DNA of 64,000 nucleotides from Pseudomonas oryzihabitans (GTDB taxonomy: Bacteria; Pseudomonadota; Gammaproteobacteria; Pseudomonadales; Pseudomonadaceae). The notes below the pieces were generated by a model that was given only the letters and a program-made list of their open reading frames with translations, did no database searches and had not been told where the DNA came from. Positions 43,881 through 51,978 of this stretch are shown here, piece by piece. Positions within the stretch are counted from its first letter, which is position 1, and every line of letters begins with the position of its first letter. The stretch is taken from positions 4,114,501-4,178,500 of the forward strand of contig NZ_CP013987.1 of assembly GCF_001518815.1 (NCBI RefSeq), given 5' to 3'. The translations under genes were made by a program, and so were the position numbers.

Positions 43881-44957
43881 CTATTTGTCGCGGCGCTGTT
43901 CCAGGGTCTTGCGCTGCTCGGCCAGGAAGGGTTGCTCGGCCGGATCCAGCCGATCCATCCCGGCGACGATGCGGTGCCAATAGGGATACAGCGGCTCACG
44001 CCGGGTCGCCGCCTCGATCCGTGCGGACTCTTCCGCTGTCAGCGCCAGCGTCATGGCCGCCAGGTTGTCGTGCAGCTGGGCTTCGCTACGGGCACCGACG
44101 ATCAGGCTGGTGATGCCTGGCCGATCCTTGAGCCAGGCCAGGCAGACCTGGGCCACCGACACGCCATGGGCATCGCCCACCGCGGCCAGGGTCTCGATGA
44201 TGTCCAGGGCGCGCTCGGGATCGTGGACATAGGGCTCGGGCCAGTCGCTGCCCTGGCGCGTACCCTTCGGCGCTGGCTTGCCGCGCCGGGTCGAGCCGGT
44301 CAGCAGGCCTTCGCCCATGGGTCCCCAGACCAGGGTGCCGACCTCTTGGTCGAGCGCCAGTGGCAGCAGTTCGTACTCCGCCTCGCGGGATTCCGGCGTG
44401 TAGTAGATCTGCTGGCTGACCGGCTTGATGAGGCCGTGCAACTCGGCCTTGCCAAGGGTCTTCATCATTTGCCAGCCGGTGTAGTTGCTGGTGCCGAAGT
44501 AACGCACCTTGCCGCTTTGCACCAGATGGGTCATGGCCTCCAGCGTCTCTTCGATGGGCGTGACGCCGTCCCAGTTGTGCAGCTGGTAGAGATCCAGGTG
44601 ATCGGTGCCCAGGCGGCGCAGGCTGTTTTCGCAGGCGCGGATCAGGTGATAGCGCGAGGCGCCGCTGTCGTTGGGATCGTCGCTCATGGCGCTGCGCCCC
44701 TTGGACGCCAACAGGATGCTGTCGCGCTTGTCACCCAGCGCCTGGCCGACGATTTCCTCGGCCAGGCCGTAGGAATACAGGTCGGCGGTATCCACCAGGT
44801 TCACCCCGGCGTCGAAGGCGATGTCGAACAGCCGTCGCAGGGTGCGCAGGTCGATGCCACCGCACTTCTCGAAGCCATCACGACCACCCACCTGCAGGGT
44901 GCCGAGGGCGAGTTGGGAAACCAGCAGGCCGGAATGGCCAAGCGGACGATACTGCAT
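43881..44957 (-). CDS. Aldo/keto reductase
   Basis: 358 residues. The tetrad residues fit VDTADLYSYG (Asp and Tyr), LASKGR (Lys) and LYQLHNWD (His), and the C-terminal SLIVGARSEAQLHDNLAA is the NADPH site. The N-terminal YRPLGHSGLLVSQLALGT is typical of the YajO/Gsp69-type branch. GGAGG lies 4 bp before the ATG. It reduces aldehydes or ketones with NADPH; no specific substrate. Divergent from proP by 126 bp. Confidence 0.9.
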   Translation of the reverse strand: MQYRPLGHSGLLVSQLALGTLQVGGRDGFEKCGGIDLRTLRRLFDIAFDAGVNLVDTADLYSYGLAEEIVGQALGDKRDSILLASKGRSAMSDDPNDSGASRYHLIRACENSLRRLGTDHLDLYQLHNWDGVTPIEETLEAMTHLVQSGKVRYFGTSNYTGWQMMKTLGKAELHGLIKPVSQQIYYTPESREAEYELLPLALDQEVGTLVWGPMGEGLLTGSTRRGKPAPKGTRQGSDWPEPYVHDPERALDIIETLAAVGDAHGVSVAQVCLAWLKDRPGITSLIVGARSEAQLHDNLAAMTLALTAEESARIEAATRREPLYPYWHRIVAGMDRLDPAEQPFLAEQRKTLEQRRDK

Positions 44958-45083
44958 GGTGCCTCCACGAGTTTTTACCGATAAAGGGTCGACTCCAGGC
45001 GTGTTCGGCAAGTTTCAACCGCACAGGAATCGCACTTACAGCGGTCCGCTTGGGTCTATGGCCCCACGCAAGGAGGAAAACAC

Positions 45084-46535
45084 ATGTCGAAACACCATCA
45101 TCACGTTGGCTGGTTCAAGCGTCGCCATGAGGTAAAGCCGGACGACCTCACTATCGTCGACAATTCCCTGGTCAAGCGCGCCGTCGGCGCCGCCGCCCTT
45201 GGCAATGCCATGGAGTGGTTCGATTTCGGCGTCTATGGCTACCTGGCCGTGACCCTGGGCAAGGTCTTCTTTCCCGACGGCAATGCCGCGGCCCAGCTGA
45301 TCGCCACCTTCGCCACCTTTACCGTGGCCTTTCTCGTCCGCCCGCTCGGCGGCGTGGTGTTCGGCCCCCTGGGCGACAAGTACGGTCGCCAGAAGGTACT
45401 CGCCCTGACCATGATCATGATGGCCCTGGGCACCTTCAGCATCGGCCTGATCCCCAGCTACGAGAGCATCGGCATCTGGGCGCCGGCCCTGCTGCTGCTG
45501 GCGCGGGTGGTGCAGGGCTTCTCCACCGGCGGTGAATACGGGGGTGCGGCGACCTTCATCGCCGAATATGCCACCGACAAGACCCGCGGGCGCATGGGCA
45601 GCTGGCTGGAGTTCGGCACCCTCGCCGGCTACATCGCCGGTGCCGGGACAGTCACCGCGCTCACCGCGGCCCTGACTCAGGAACAATTGCTCGACTGGGG
45701 CTGGCGAGTGCCCTTCTTCATCGCCGGTCCGCTCGGCCTGCTCGGCCTCTACATGCGCCTGAAGCTGGAAGAAACGCCAGCGTTCAAGGCCCACGCCGAG
45801 GCCAACGAAGGCAAGGCGGCGGATAGCCCGGCGCACAGCCTGCGCGAGCTGTTCACCCTGCATCGCGTCGCCCTGCTCAAGTGCGTCGGCCTGGTACTGG
45901 TGTTCAACGTCACCGACTACATGCTGCTGACCTACATGCCCAGCTACCTGGCCGTGACCATGGGCTACGCCGAGACCAAGGGTCTGCTGCTGATCCTCAT
46001 CGTCATGGTGGTGATGATGCCGCTCAACATCCTGGGGGGGTTCTTCAGTGACCATCTGGGGCGCAAGCCGATGATCATCGGCGCCTGCCTGGCGATCCTG
46101 GTCCTGGCGATCCCCTGCCTCAAGCTGATCGGCAGCGGCAACGACTGGCTGATCTTCCTGGGTCTGATGCTGCTGGGCGCCTCGCTGGCCTGCTTTACCA
46201 GCACCATGCCGTCCACCCTGCCAGCGCTGTTCTACACCCCGATCCGCTACAGCGCCCTGTCCATCGCCTTCAACATCTCGGTATCGCTGTTTGGTGGCAC
46301 CACTCCGTTGGTCACCGCCTGGCTGGTGGAAAAGACCGGCGACCCCCTGGTGCCGGCCTACTACATGATGGCCGCTGCCGTGATCGGCATCCTGACCATG
46401 GTCACGGTACGCGAAACCGCCGGCCAACCCCTGCGCGGCTCGCCACCCTCGGTGGCCAGCGAAGAGGAAGCCAAGGAATTCCTCGCCAGCGACGCGCCCC
46501 TCACCGTGGACAAGCAGCCGCCCGGGCAGGCTTGA
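45084..46535 (+). CDS. proP: ProP-like MFS osmolyte/H+ symporter
   Basis: 483 residues with twelve helices. GNAMEWFDFGVYGYLAVTLGK, LGDKYGRQK, GGEYGGAATFIAEY, ALFYTPIRYSALSIAFN and AYYMMAAAVIGI parallel E. coli ProP closely. ProP imports proline, glycine betaine and ectoine, activated by high osmolality. The C-terminal antiparallel coiled coil of E. coli ProP is missing; the protein ends about 25 residues after EEEAKEFL. AAGGAGG is a strong ribosome site. A His-rich start (KHHHH) is unusual. Confidence 0.88.
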   Translation: MSKHHHHVGWFKRRHEVKPDDLTIVDNSLVKRAVGAAALGNAMEWFDFGVYGYLAVTLGKVFFPDGNAAAQLIATFATFTVAFLVRPLGGVVFGPLGDKYGRQKVLALTMIMMALGTFSIGLIPSYESIGIWAPALLLLARVVQGFSTGGEYGGAATFIAEYATDKTRGRMGSWLEFGTLAGYIAGAGTVTALTAALTQEQLLDWGWRVPFFIAGPLGLLGLYMRLKLEETPAFKAHAEANEGKAADSPAHSLRELFTLHRVALLKCVGLVLVFNVTDYMLLTYMPSYLAVTMGYAETKGLLLILIVMVVMMPLNILGGFFSDHLGRKPMIIGACLAILVLAIPCLKLIGSGNDWLIFLGLMLLGASLACFTSTMPSTLPALFYTPIRYSALSIAFNISVSLFGGTTPLVTAWLVEKTGDPLVPAYYMMAAAVIGILTMVTVRETAGQPLRGSPPSVASEEEAKEFLASDAPLTVDKQPPGQA

Positions 46536-46547
46536 GTTTCCCGAAAG

Positions 46548-46603
46548 GATCGCGGCCATGGCTGCCCCTACATAAATCGTAGGAGCGGCCCATGGCCGCC
46601 ATC
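46548..46603. repeat. Family-C interspersed palindrome, copy 2
   Basis: GATCGCGGCCATGGCTGCCCCTACA (46548-46572) pairs with CGTAGGAGCGGCCCATGGCC (from 46578). It matches the element at 35725 and lies just after proP. Confidence 0.85.
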
Positions 46604-46690
46604 AAAAGAGCACGCCCGAGAGGCGGCCCCATCGGCGGACCGCCATAGCCGTACTTAGCAGCATCCCCCACCCACCACCAAATCCCACCC

Positions 46691-46723
46691 AAAAGAAAAG
46701 GGGAGACCTTGCGGCCTCCCCTT
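46691..46723 (-). terminator. Rho-independent terminator, minus strand
   Basis: Read on the minus strand, AAGGGGAG-GCCGCAAGGT-CTCCCCTT forms an 8-bp perfect stem extended by two pairs past a mismatch, then TTTTCTTTT. On the plus strand no T-run follows. No annotated minus-strand gene ends here. Confidence 0.75.
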
Positions 46724-47008
46724 GAATTCGTTGTCCTCTCGCACCGCTCGTGACGGTGGCTGCGATCGACCAGGAATGGTGACCTGGGCGGGCCCGGGCG
46801 CGGCGGACGGGATACCGTCGTTGGCGATGCGAAAGGCCCTCCTGGGGCACTTCCGTTGGACAGCTCTACCGGGCTATCGAAGTTGAGTTCAGCTTACGCC
46901 CCTGCCGCCGGCAGAGGTTTGCGTTGTGCGCACTCTTTCCTGCCTCTTGCGCAATTCATGGCTAGAAACCTAGGATTGGACGCAACCCGATAGCGCAAGG
47001 CATGGAAA

Positions 47009-47488
47009 ATGGACAAACTCGATCGCTTCGATCTGAAAATATTGGCAGAACTGCAGCGCGATGCGCGTCTCTCCAATCAGGAGCTGGCCGAACGCATTGG
47101 CCTGTCGCCCTCGCCCTGTTCAAGACGAGTCAAGCAACTGGAAGACAGCGGCTACATTACCCGCCAGGTGGCCCTGCTGGATCGCAAGAAACTTGGCCTG
47201 TCGCTGACCGCCTTCGTCCTCATCGGCATGGATAGACACACCCCGGAGCGCTTCGAGAACTTCCAGGCGATCATCGCCCAGTGCCCCGAGGTGCTGGAGT
47301 GCTGCCTGGTCACCGGCATGGATGCGGACTATCAGCTCAAGGTCGTCGTGCCCGACATGGAGCACTATCAGCAGCTGCTCTTGGGCACCCTGACGCGCAT
47401 CGAAGGCGTCTCCAGCGTGCGGTCGAGCTTTGTGCTCAACCAGATCCTGGCCAGTACCGAACTACCGCTCAACCACCTGCGGTCCTGA
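47009..47488 (+). CDS. Lrp/AsnC family transcriptional regulator
   Basis: 159 residues. LDRFDLKILAELQRDARLSNQELAERIGLSPSPCSRRVKQLEDSG is the Lrp helix-turn-helix; the RAM ligand domain (about 65-150) has CPEVLECCLVTGMDADYQLKVVVPDMEHY. Such regulators sense amino acids as multimers. Its 3' end overlaps the convergent blh gene by 27 bp. Target genes are not evident. Confidence 0.92.
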   Translation: MDKLDRFDLKILAELQRDARLSNQELAERIGLSPSPCSRRVKQLEDSGYITRQVALLDRKKLGLSLTAFVLIGMDRHTPERFENFQAIIAQCPEVLECCLVTGMDADYQLKVVVPDMEHYQQLLLGTLTRIEGVSSVRSSFVLNQILASTELPLNHLRS

Positions 47489-48313
47489 GCGCGGCGCGGC
47501 TTCGACGCCGGAGTCGAGAAAACGCGGCAGCACCAGCATATGCGGTACGGCGAAGGCGGCCAGCACGGCGAACAGGGCGCGGATACCGGTACGCTCCTGC
47601 AGCAGGAACACCAGGCCACCGGCCAGGGTAAACAGCGCAGCGCCCAGCAGGATCGGCCACGTCAGGCGCAAATAGGCCTTGAAGGTGGCCGCCCCCAGCA
47701 AACGTTGGCGCACCCCGGTCTGGGGCGCGGCGTGCAGCAGATAGAAGCCCAGGGCGAACCCCACTAGGGGCGGCGCCAGCACCACGGCCAGCAGCGTCAC
47801 CGCCAACCTGGGGCAACGCTGCTGCCAGGCGGCCAGCAACAGCACCGGCAGTGCCAGCAGCCCACCCAGTAGGAGCACGCGGGCTAGCCAGTCTGCGAGG
47901 GCAAGAGAAGCAGCCGGCCCCATGGCCAGGGCCAGCAACCGGGCGACGGCGGCTTCGTGCACCACCGCCGGACCGCCAATGATGAACAGCCCCAAGGCCA
48001 GCGAGGTCAGCCGCTTGGGAAACAGCTCGTCTTCATGGGCGAAATGCCAGGCCGAGAGCAGCAGGAACAGCAGCAGCGCCGCCGTGCCTGCCAGTTGCCA
48101 GCAGAGCAGGCAGGCCAGGGCTGTCGCCAGATAGCAGCCGAGAAAGGCGAGGCGCCGCCCGGGTGCGACCAGGCGCAGATCGCTGGCGCCATGCAGCAGG
48201 CCCAGACCCAAGCCTACCGCCAGGGCGTAGGCCAGTTGCCCGGCCCCGCCCGCCAGGCTGGCGAGCCCGGCGGTCAGCACCAGCGCCAGCCAGCCTCGCC
48301 CGGTCTCCTGCAT
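47462..48313 (-). CDS. blh: Brp/Blh family beta-carotene 15,15'-dioxygenase
   Basis: 283 residues, about eight membrane helices. Conserved polar residues sit in the helices: H41 and D45 (HGASD), H90, H93, E94, D95 (WHFAHED), H119 (VVHEAA), H194 (FYLLHAAPQTG) and H258 (VPHML), the iron-binding pattern of Brp/Blh. The enzyme cleaves beta-carotene into two retinals. ATG 48313 begins 2 bp after the rhodopsin stop codon, so the pair is one operon. A longer frame continues upstream but would overlap the rhodopsin gene and is rejected. Confidence 0.92.
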   Translation of the reverse strand: MQETGRGWLALVLTAGLASLAGGAGQLAYALAVGLGLGLLHGASDLRLVAPGRRLAFLGCYLATALACLLCWQLAGTAALLLFLLLSAWHFAHEDELFPKRLTSLALGLFIIGGPAVVHEAAVARLLALAMGPAASLALADWLARVLLLGGLLALPVLLLAAWQQRCPRLAVTLLAVVLAPPLVGFALGFYLLHAAPQTGVRQRLLGAATFKAYLRLTWPILLGAALFTLAGGLVFLLQERTGIRALFAVLAAFAVPHMLVLPRFLDSGVEAAPRSGPQVVER

Positions 48314-48315
48314 CC

Positions 48316-49008
48316 TTAGACGCCGGTCCGCGCCAGGGCCGCACGCAGATTGCGCTCGGAGGTGAAGGCATAGACCACCTTGGCCAGCACGTCGAGCACC
48401 AGGATGATCCAGATGGTCGCCGCATCGCTCACCATCCACACACCCTCCGGGCCAATGGCGAAGACCACCGGATAGATCAGCCAGAGCACGGTCAGAAAGC
48501 CGGTGTTCTTGCGATAGGCCGCGCCGATCGCGGCATGTTGCCCGGCTAGGGTCGCCAGCGGTTTCCACAGCAGATAGAGCACCCCGACAAAGGCCGCGCA
48601 GGACCAGGCGAAGAACACCCACTTGATGGTGCCGTAGGGCGCCAGGGAGGCCACCAGGCCCGTCACGATCATCACCACGTCCAGGGTGACGATGGAGGCC
48701 ACGAAGCCGCCTTGTCCCTCTTGCTCACGCGCGCCGAGAAAGGCCGAGCTCACCACCCCGGCCAGCAGCAGTGGCGTGGTGAAGGTCCAGTCCAGGTAGC
48801 GGGCGACATAGGTCACGCTGCCATCCGGCTTGATCAGATTGCCAACCCCCAGGTACATGGCCAGATAGGCCGTAGCGGCGATGAAGGGCACGGCGGCGTG
48901 GATCAGGGTGTGGCCGCGTAGCGGACCACGGTGCGCGCCCTTGGCATAGATCGCCAGGGAGGCGAGCGACATGATGACGAAGCCGATTAGCAGGGGTGTC
49001 TGACTCAT
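48316..49008 (-). CDS. Microbial rhodopsin, Asp-Thr-Gly type, putative light-driven proton pump
   Basis: 230 residues, seven helices. Helix C reads RYLDWTFTTPLLLAG: R70, proton acceptor D73, T77, and G84 where bacteriorhodopsin has the donor D96. Helix G has LVLDVLAK with D206 and the retinal lysine K210. H37 lies on helix B at the position of bacteriorhodopsin T46. A Gly donor site plus a helix-B His defines a described group of proteobacterial proton pumps in which the His helps reprotonation. Retinal would come from the downstream blh gene. GGAG precedes the ATG. Confidence 0.95.
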   Translation of the reverse strand: MSQTPLLIGFVIMSLASLAIYAKGAHRGPLRGHTLIHAAVPFIAATAYLAMYLGVGNLIKPDGSVTYVARYLDWTFTTPLLLAGVVSSAFLGAREQEGQGGFVASIVTLDVVMIVTGLVASLAPYGTIKWVFFAWSCAAFVGVLYLLWKPLATLAGQHAAIGAAYRKNTGFLTVLWLIYPVVFAIGPEGVWMVSDAATIWIILVLDVLAKVVYAFTSERNLRAALARTGV

Positions 49009-49160
49009 TGGAGGTCTCCAGAGGGATAAGGGACGCGCATCGGCGGGGCCAGCCGCTCTGGAGTAGGGGTTCCTGGTCTACCGCTGCGCTTAAGGTAGAG
49101 AAGTCGCCGCGTGACTTGGTTCAAAATGTTTCAGTGTTCGCGACCAATCGCTGCAGGCCC

Positions 49161-49174
49161 TTGATCCGGGTCAA
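49161..49174. promoter_or_regulatory. ANR/FNR-like box TTGAT-CCGG-GTCAA
   Basis: The sequence matches the FNR/ANR consensus TTGAT-N4-ATCAA at 9 of 10 defined bases. It lies 58 bp before the globin ATG and 152 bp from the rhodopsin start. If transcription of the globin gene starts near 49209, the box would sit at the class II activator position. It suggests oxygen-dependent control. Confidence 0.6.
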
Positions 49175-49232
49175 GTGGTCCTGGCAGTGGCCGAGGCAAG
49201 CTGCGTCGTTTCGTGTCCGCCCAGGAATTCGC

Positions 49233-49625
49233 ATGCTGCCGGCCCAGAACGTGATGCTGAGCTACGGACGCTGCTGCGCCAGCCCCGCCTTCTTCGATGA
49301 TTTCTATCGGCGCTTCCTGGCCAGCTCGCCTCGGGTAAGGGAGAAGTTCGTCCATACCGACATGGCCGCGCAGAAGCTGCTGTTGCGCCACGGCATCATG
49401 AACCTGGTTCTGGTGGCCCGCGGCATGCCCACCACCAAACTGCGCCAGCTCGGCGAAAGCCATTGCCGGGCACGGCTGGACATAGGCCCCGAACTCTACG
49501 AACTCTGGGTCGACTGCCTGCTCGCCACCCTGGCCCAGCACGATGCCGAATTCTCTCCAGCGCTGCGCCAGGAATGGCAGGACGTGCTGGAGGCAGGGAT
49601 CGCGGTGATGCGCAGCTACTACTGA
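49233..49625 (+). CDS. Bacterial globin
   Basis: 130 residues, a single globin domain with all helices A-H. F39 fits the CD1 phenylalanine (SPRVREKFV), and H77 in LGESHCRARLDI fits the proximal F8 histidine; LYELWVDCLLATLAQHD and WQDVLEAGIAVMRSYY form helices G and H. No reductase domain is attached. Such globins bind O2 or NO. AGGA precedes the ATG. The gene is divergent from the rhodopsin operon and has an ANR-like box 58 bp upstream. Confidence 0.88.
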   Translation: MLPAQNVMLSYGRCCASPAFFDDFYRRFLASSPRVREKFVHTDMAAQKLLLRHGIMNLVLVARGMPTTKLRQLGESHCRARLDIGPELYELWVDCLLATLAQHDAEFSPALRQEWQDVLEAGIAVMRSYY

Positions 49626-49640
49626 GCGGGCCTGGGTCCT

Positions 49641-49834
49641 GTTGGGCTTCGCTGCGCTCAGCCCAACCTACGACACCCGCAGGTTGGGCTGAGAAAGCTC
49701 TACCGTCGAAGCCCAACACCCCAACGCAACGCACCTCACCCAAACGTCCCCTCTCCCTCGGGGAGAGGGCCGGGGTGAGGGCAGTCCATCGCCGTAGGTT
49801 GGGCTGAGACAGCTCCACCGTCGAAGCCCAACAC
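49641..49834. repeat. Family-A palindromes in a composite repeat block
   Basis: An inverted right arm (GTTGGGCTTCGC to CAACCTACG) starts at 49641. Left-arm-type copies start at 49679 and 49794 (AGGTTGGGCTGAGA to GAAGCCCAACA), 115 bp apart, each followed by a family-B hairpin. The block lies between the globin and helicase genes. Confidence 0.9.
49748..49781. repeat. Family-B hairpin repeat, copy 3
   Basis: CCCCTCTCCCTCGGGGAGAGGG followed by CCGGGGTGAGGG, within the composite repeat block after the globin gene. Confidence 0.9.
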
Positions 49835-49862
49835 CCCCAAAGCAACGAACCTGCCCCAAACG

Positions 49863-49897
49863 CCCCCTCTCCCTCAGGGAGAGGGCCGGGGTGAGGG
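49863..49897. repeat. Family-B hairpin repeat, copy 4
   Basis: CCCCCTCTCCCTCAGGGAGAGGG followed by CCGGGGTGAGGG, 115 bp after copy 3, closing the block. The remaining ~210 bp up to the helicase start hold no recognised feature and presumably include its promoter. Confidence 0.9.
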
Positions 49898-50109
49898 CAA
49901 ACCAAACCTCGACATACCGCTATACCCCCAAGACAGCCCAATACCGGCCACCTGCCAGCCACCATCGGTCGGCCAACTCGGCCAATCGCCCGGCAACACC
50001 CGTCTCGCGCTTTACCCGCCGCACCTGCCTGACTAACGTATGACGAAAGGACTTTTGTGCGACAGATCACGGTTTATCCGCCCTGCCTCACACCACGGAT
50101 GGATGACCG

Positions 50110-51951
50110 ATGGCCCGCTTCTTCCCCGCTCGCAGCCAGTGCCAGTTCGATACCCCCGGTGAACGTCGCTTCGCCGAACGCCTGGAAAAACTGCTCGAAG
50201 ACGACTACCTCTGCTGGAGCAACGTCCCGGTCGGCCCCAAGGCGCGCTACCCGGATTTCGTCGTACTTCATCCGCGTCGCGGCATCCTGGTGCTGGAGGT
50301 TAAGGACTGGAAGCTCGCCACCCTGGAATCCGTCACCCCGGGCAAGGTGCGCTTGCACACCCAGGACGGCCTCAAGACCGTCGCCAATCCCCTGCTGCAA
50401 GCCCGCTCCTACATCCTCGAAGTCGACCTGCTGCTGAAAAAGGACCCGCTGCTACGCCAGAGCGCCGGCTCGCCCCATCCGGGCCAGCTGATCATGCCCT
50501 GGGGCTGGGGCGTGGTGCTCACCGGCATCACCCGCCGCCAGTTCGAGCAGACCGACCTGGCCGACGTCCTCGATCCCCAGCGCGTGCTCTTCCAGGACGA
50601 AATGACCGAGTCCGCCGACCCCGAAGCCTTTCAGCAACGCCTCTGGGACATGTTCCCCCACGTCTTTCCCTGCGCCCTCAGCCTGCCGCAGATCGACCGG
50701 GTGCGTTATCACCTCTACCCCGAGGTGCGGGTCAACAGCCAGCCCGGCCAATTCGGCCTGTTCGACGCCGCCGAGGCGCCGCTGCCCAGCCTGATCAAGG
50801 TCATGGACCTGCAGCAGGAACAGCTGGCGCGCTCCCTGGGCGACGGCCACCGCGTCATCCACGGCGCCGCTGGCAGTGGCAAGACCATGATCCTCGGCTA
50901 TCGCTGCGCCCACCTGGCCAAGGTCTCGGTCAAACCCATCCTGGTGCTCTGCTACAACAAGTCCCTGGCCGGGCGACTGCGCCAGGTGATCGAGCAGAAG
51001 GGCCTGGGCGAACGGGTAGTGGTGCAGAACTTCCACGCCTGGTGCGCCGAGATGCTCACCGCCTACCAGGTGGACAAGCCGGACCACCGCTTGGCGGTAG
51101 CGGCCAAGATGGAGCAGTACGTGCTGCGCACCATCGAGGGCGTCGACCGCGGCCAGATCCCCCGCGGCCAGTACAGCGCCGTGCTGATCGACGAAGGCCA
51201 TGACTTCGCCCCCGAGTGGTTCCAGCTGGTGGTGCAGATGGTCGACCCCAGCACCCAGTCCCTGCTGGTGCTCTATGACGACGCCCAGGCCATCTACCGC
51301 GGCAAGGGCGGCAAGAAGGCGCTGGACTTCAGCTTCGCCAGCGTCGGCATCCAGGCCCAGGGCCGCACCACCATCCTCAAGCTCAACTACCGCAACACGG
51401 TGGAGATCCTCTCCGTCGCCCGCGCCTTCGCCACCGAACTGCTGACCAGCCGCGATGCCAGCGAAGACGGCGTGCCCCTGATCGCCCCGGAAAGCGCCGG
51501 CCGCCGTGGCCCCTTCCCCGAACTCATCCAGTGCGGCAGCGACCGCGAGGAATGGGACCTGCTCATCGCCCGCATCCGCGACGAACAGGCCGCCGGCCGC
51601 CAGCTCAGCGACATGGCCATCCTCTATCGCAGCACCAGCCAGGCCTACCAGGCCGAATACGAACTCAAGAAGGTCGCCATCCCCTATCGCTCCGGCGCCA
51701 GCAACAAGGGCCGCGCCCAACTCTACGACGCCGAAGACAGCGTGAAGATCATCAGCATGCACTCCAGCAAGGGGCTGGAGTTCGGCCTGGTGCTGATTCC
51801 AGGACTAGGCGAAATGCCCAAGCAGGGCGAGCCGGAAGCGGATGAGGCGCGGTTGCTGTATGTGGCGATGACGCGGGCGATTGATCGGTTGGTGATGACC
51901 TTCAAGACGAACTCGACCTTCACAGACAAACTGAAGAAAACCATCACTTAG
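50110..51951 (+). CDS. NERD-domain superfamily 1 DNA/RNA helicase (UvrD-like)
   Basis: 613 residues. An N-terminal NERD nuclease-related domain (about 12-130) has PDFVVLHPRRGILVLEVKDW with D49, E63 and K65 as the active-site pattern. The helicase part carries Walker A GAAGSGKT (252-259), DEGHD (361-365) as motif II, LNYRNT, and the C-terminal HSSKGLEF and YVAMTRA. NERD-helicase fusions are predicted nuclease-helicases, several of which act in phage or plasmid defence. Codon style changes over the last ~40 codons. Followed 27 bp later by the AT-rich nucleotidase gene. Confidence 0.9.
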   Translation: MARFFPARSQCQFDTPGERRFAERLEKLLEDDYLCWSNVPVGPKARYPDFVVLHPRRGILVLEVKDWKLATLESVTPGKVRLHTQDGLKTVANPLLQARSYILEVDLLLKKDPLLRQSAGSPHPGQLIMPWGWGVVLTGITRRQFEQTDLADVLDPQRVLFQDEMTESADPEAFQQRLWDMFPHVFPCALSLPQIDRVRYHLYPEVRVNSQPGQFGLFDAAEAPLPSLIKVMDLQQEQLARSLGDGHRVIHGAAGSGKTMILGYRCAHLAKVSVKPILVLCYNKSLAGRLRQVIEQKGLGERVVVQNFHAWCAEMLTAYQVDKPDHRLAVAAKMEQYVLRTIEGVDRGQIPRGQYSAVLIDEGHDFAPEWFQLVVQMVDPSTQSLLVLYDDAQAIYRGKGGKKALDFSFASVGIQAQGRTTILKLNYRNTVEILSVARAFATELLTSRDASEDGVPLIAPESAGRRGPFPELIQCGSDREEWDLLIARIRDEQAAGRQLSDMAILYRSTSQAYQAEYELKKVAIPYRSGASNKGRAQLYDAEDSVKIISMHSSKGLEFGLVLIPGLGEMPKQGEPEADEARLLYVAMTRAIDRLVMTFKTNSTFTDKLKKTIT

Positions 51952-51978
51952 AGCTTGAAAAATCCAGGGAACAAAAAT

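Larger units (their letters stand above)
46536..47008. other. 473-bp intergenic region with repeat and orphan terminator
   Basis: It holds the family-C palindrome (46548-46603), a degenerate partial copy of it around 46615-46650, a minus-strand terminator (46691-46723) and then about 280 bp before the Lrp gene. No credible protein gene was found, but the terminator implies something is transcribed leftward. Confidence 0.6.

Noticed and set aside
45036-46559. A 507-codon open frame on the minus strand
   Set aside because: Antisense to proP, His/Gln-rich, no domain.
46897-47076. Minus-strand frame of 60 codons between proP and the Lrp gene
   Set aside because: It overlaps the Lrp start, has no ribosome site and no recognisable sequence.
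47462-48622. A longer start for the Blh protein
   Set aside because: The extra ~100 residues overlap the rhodopsin gene in another frame and are low complexity; the ATG at 48313 lies 2 bp after the rhodopsin stop and begins the membrane fold.
48316-49008. Rhodopsin as a chloride or sodium pump or sensory type
   Set aside because: Acceptor D73 and T77 are those of proton pumps, not NTQ or NDQ motifs, and no transducer gene is adjacent.
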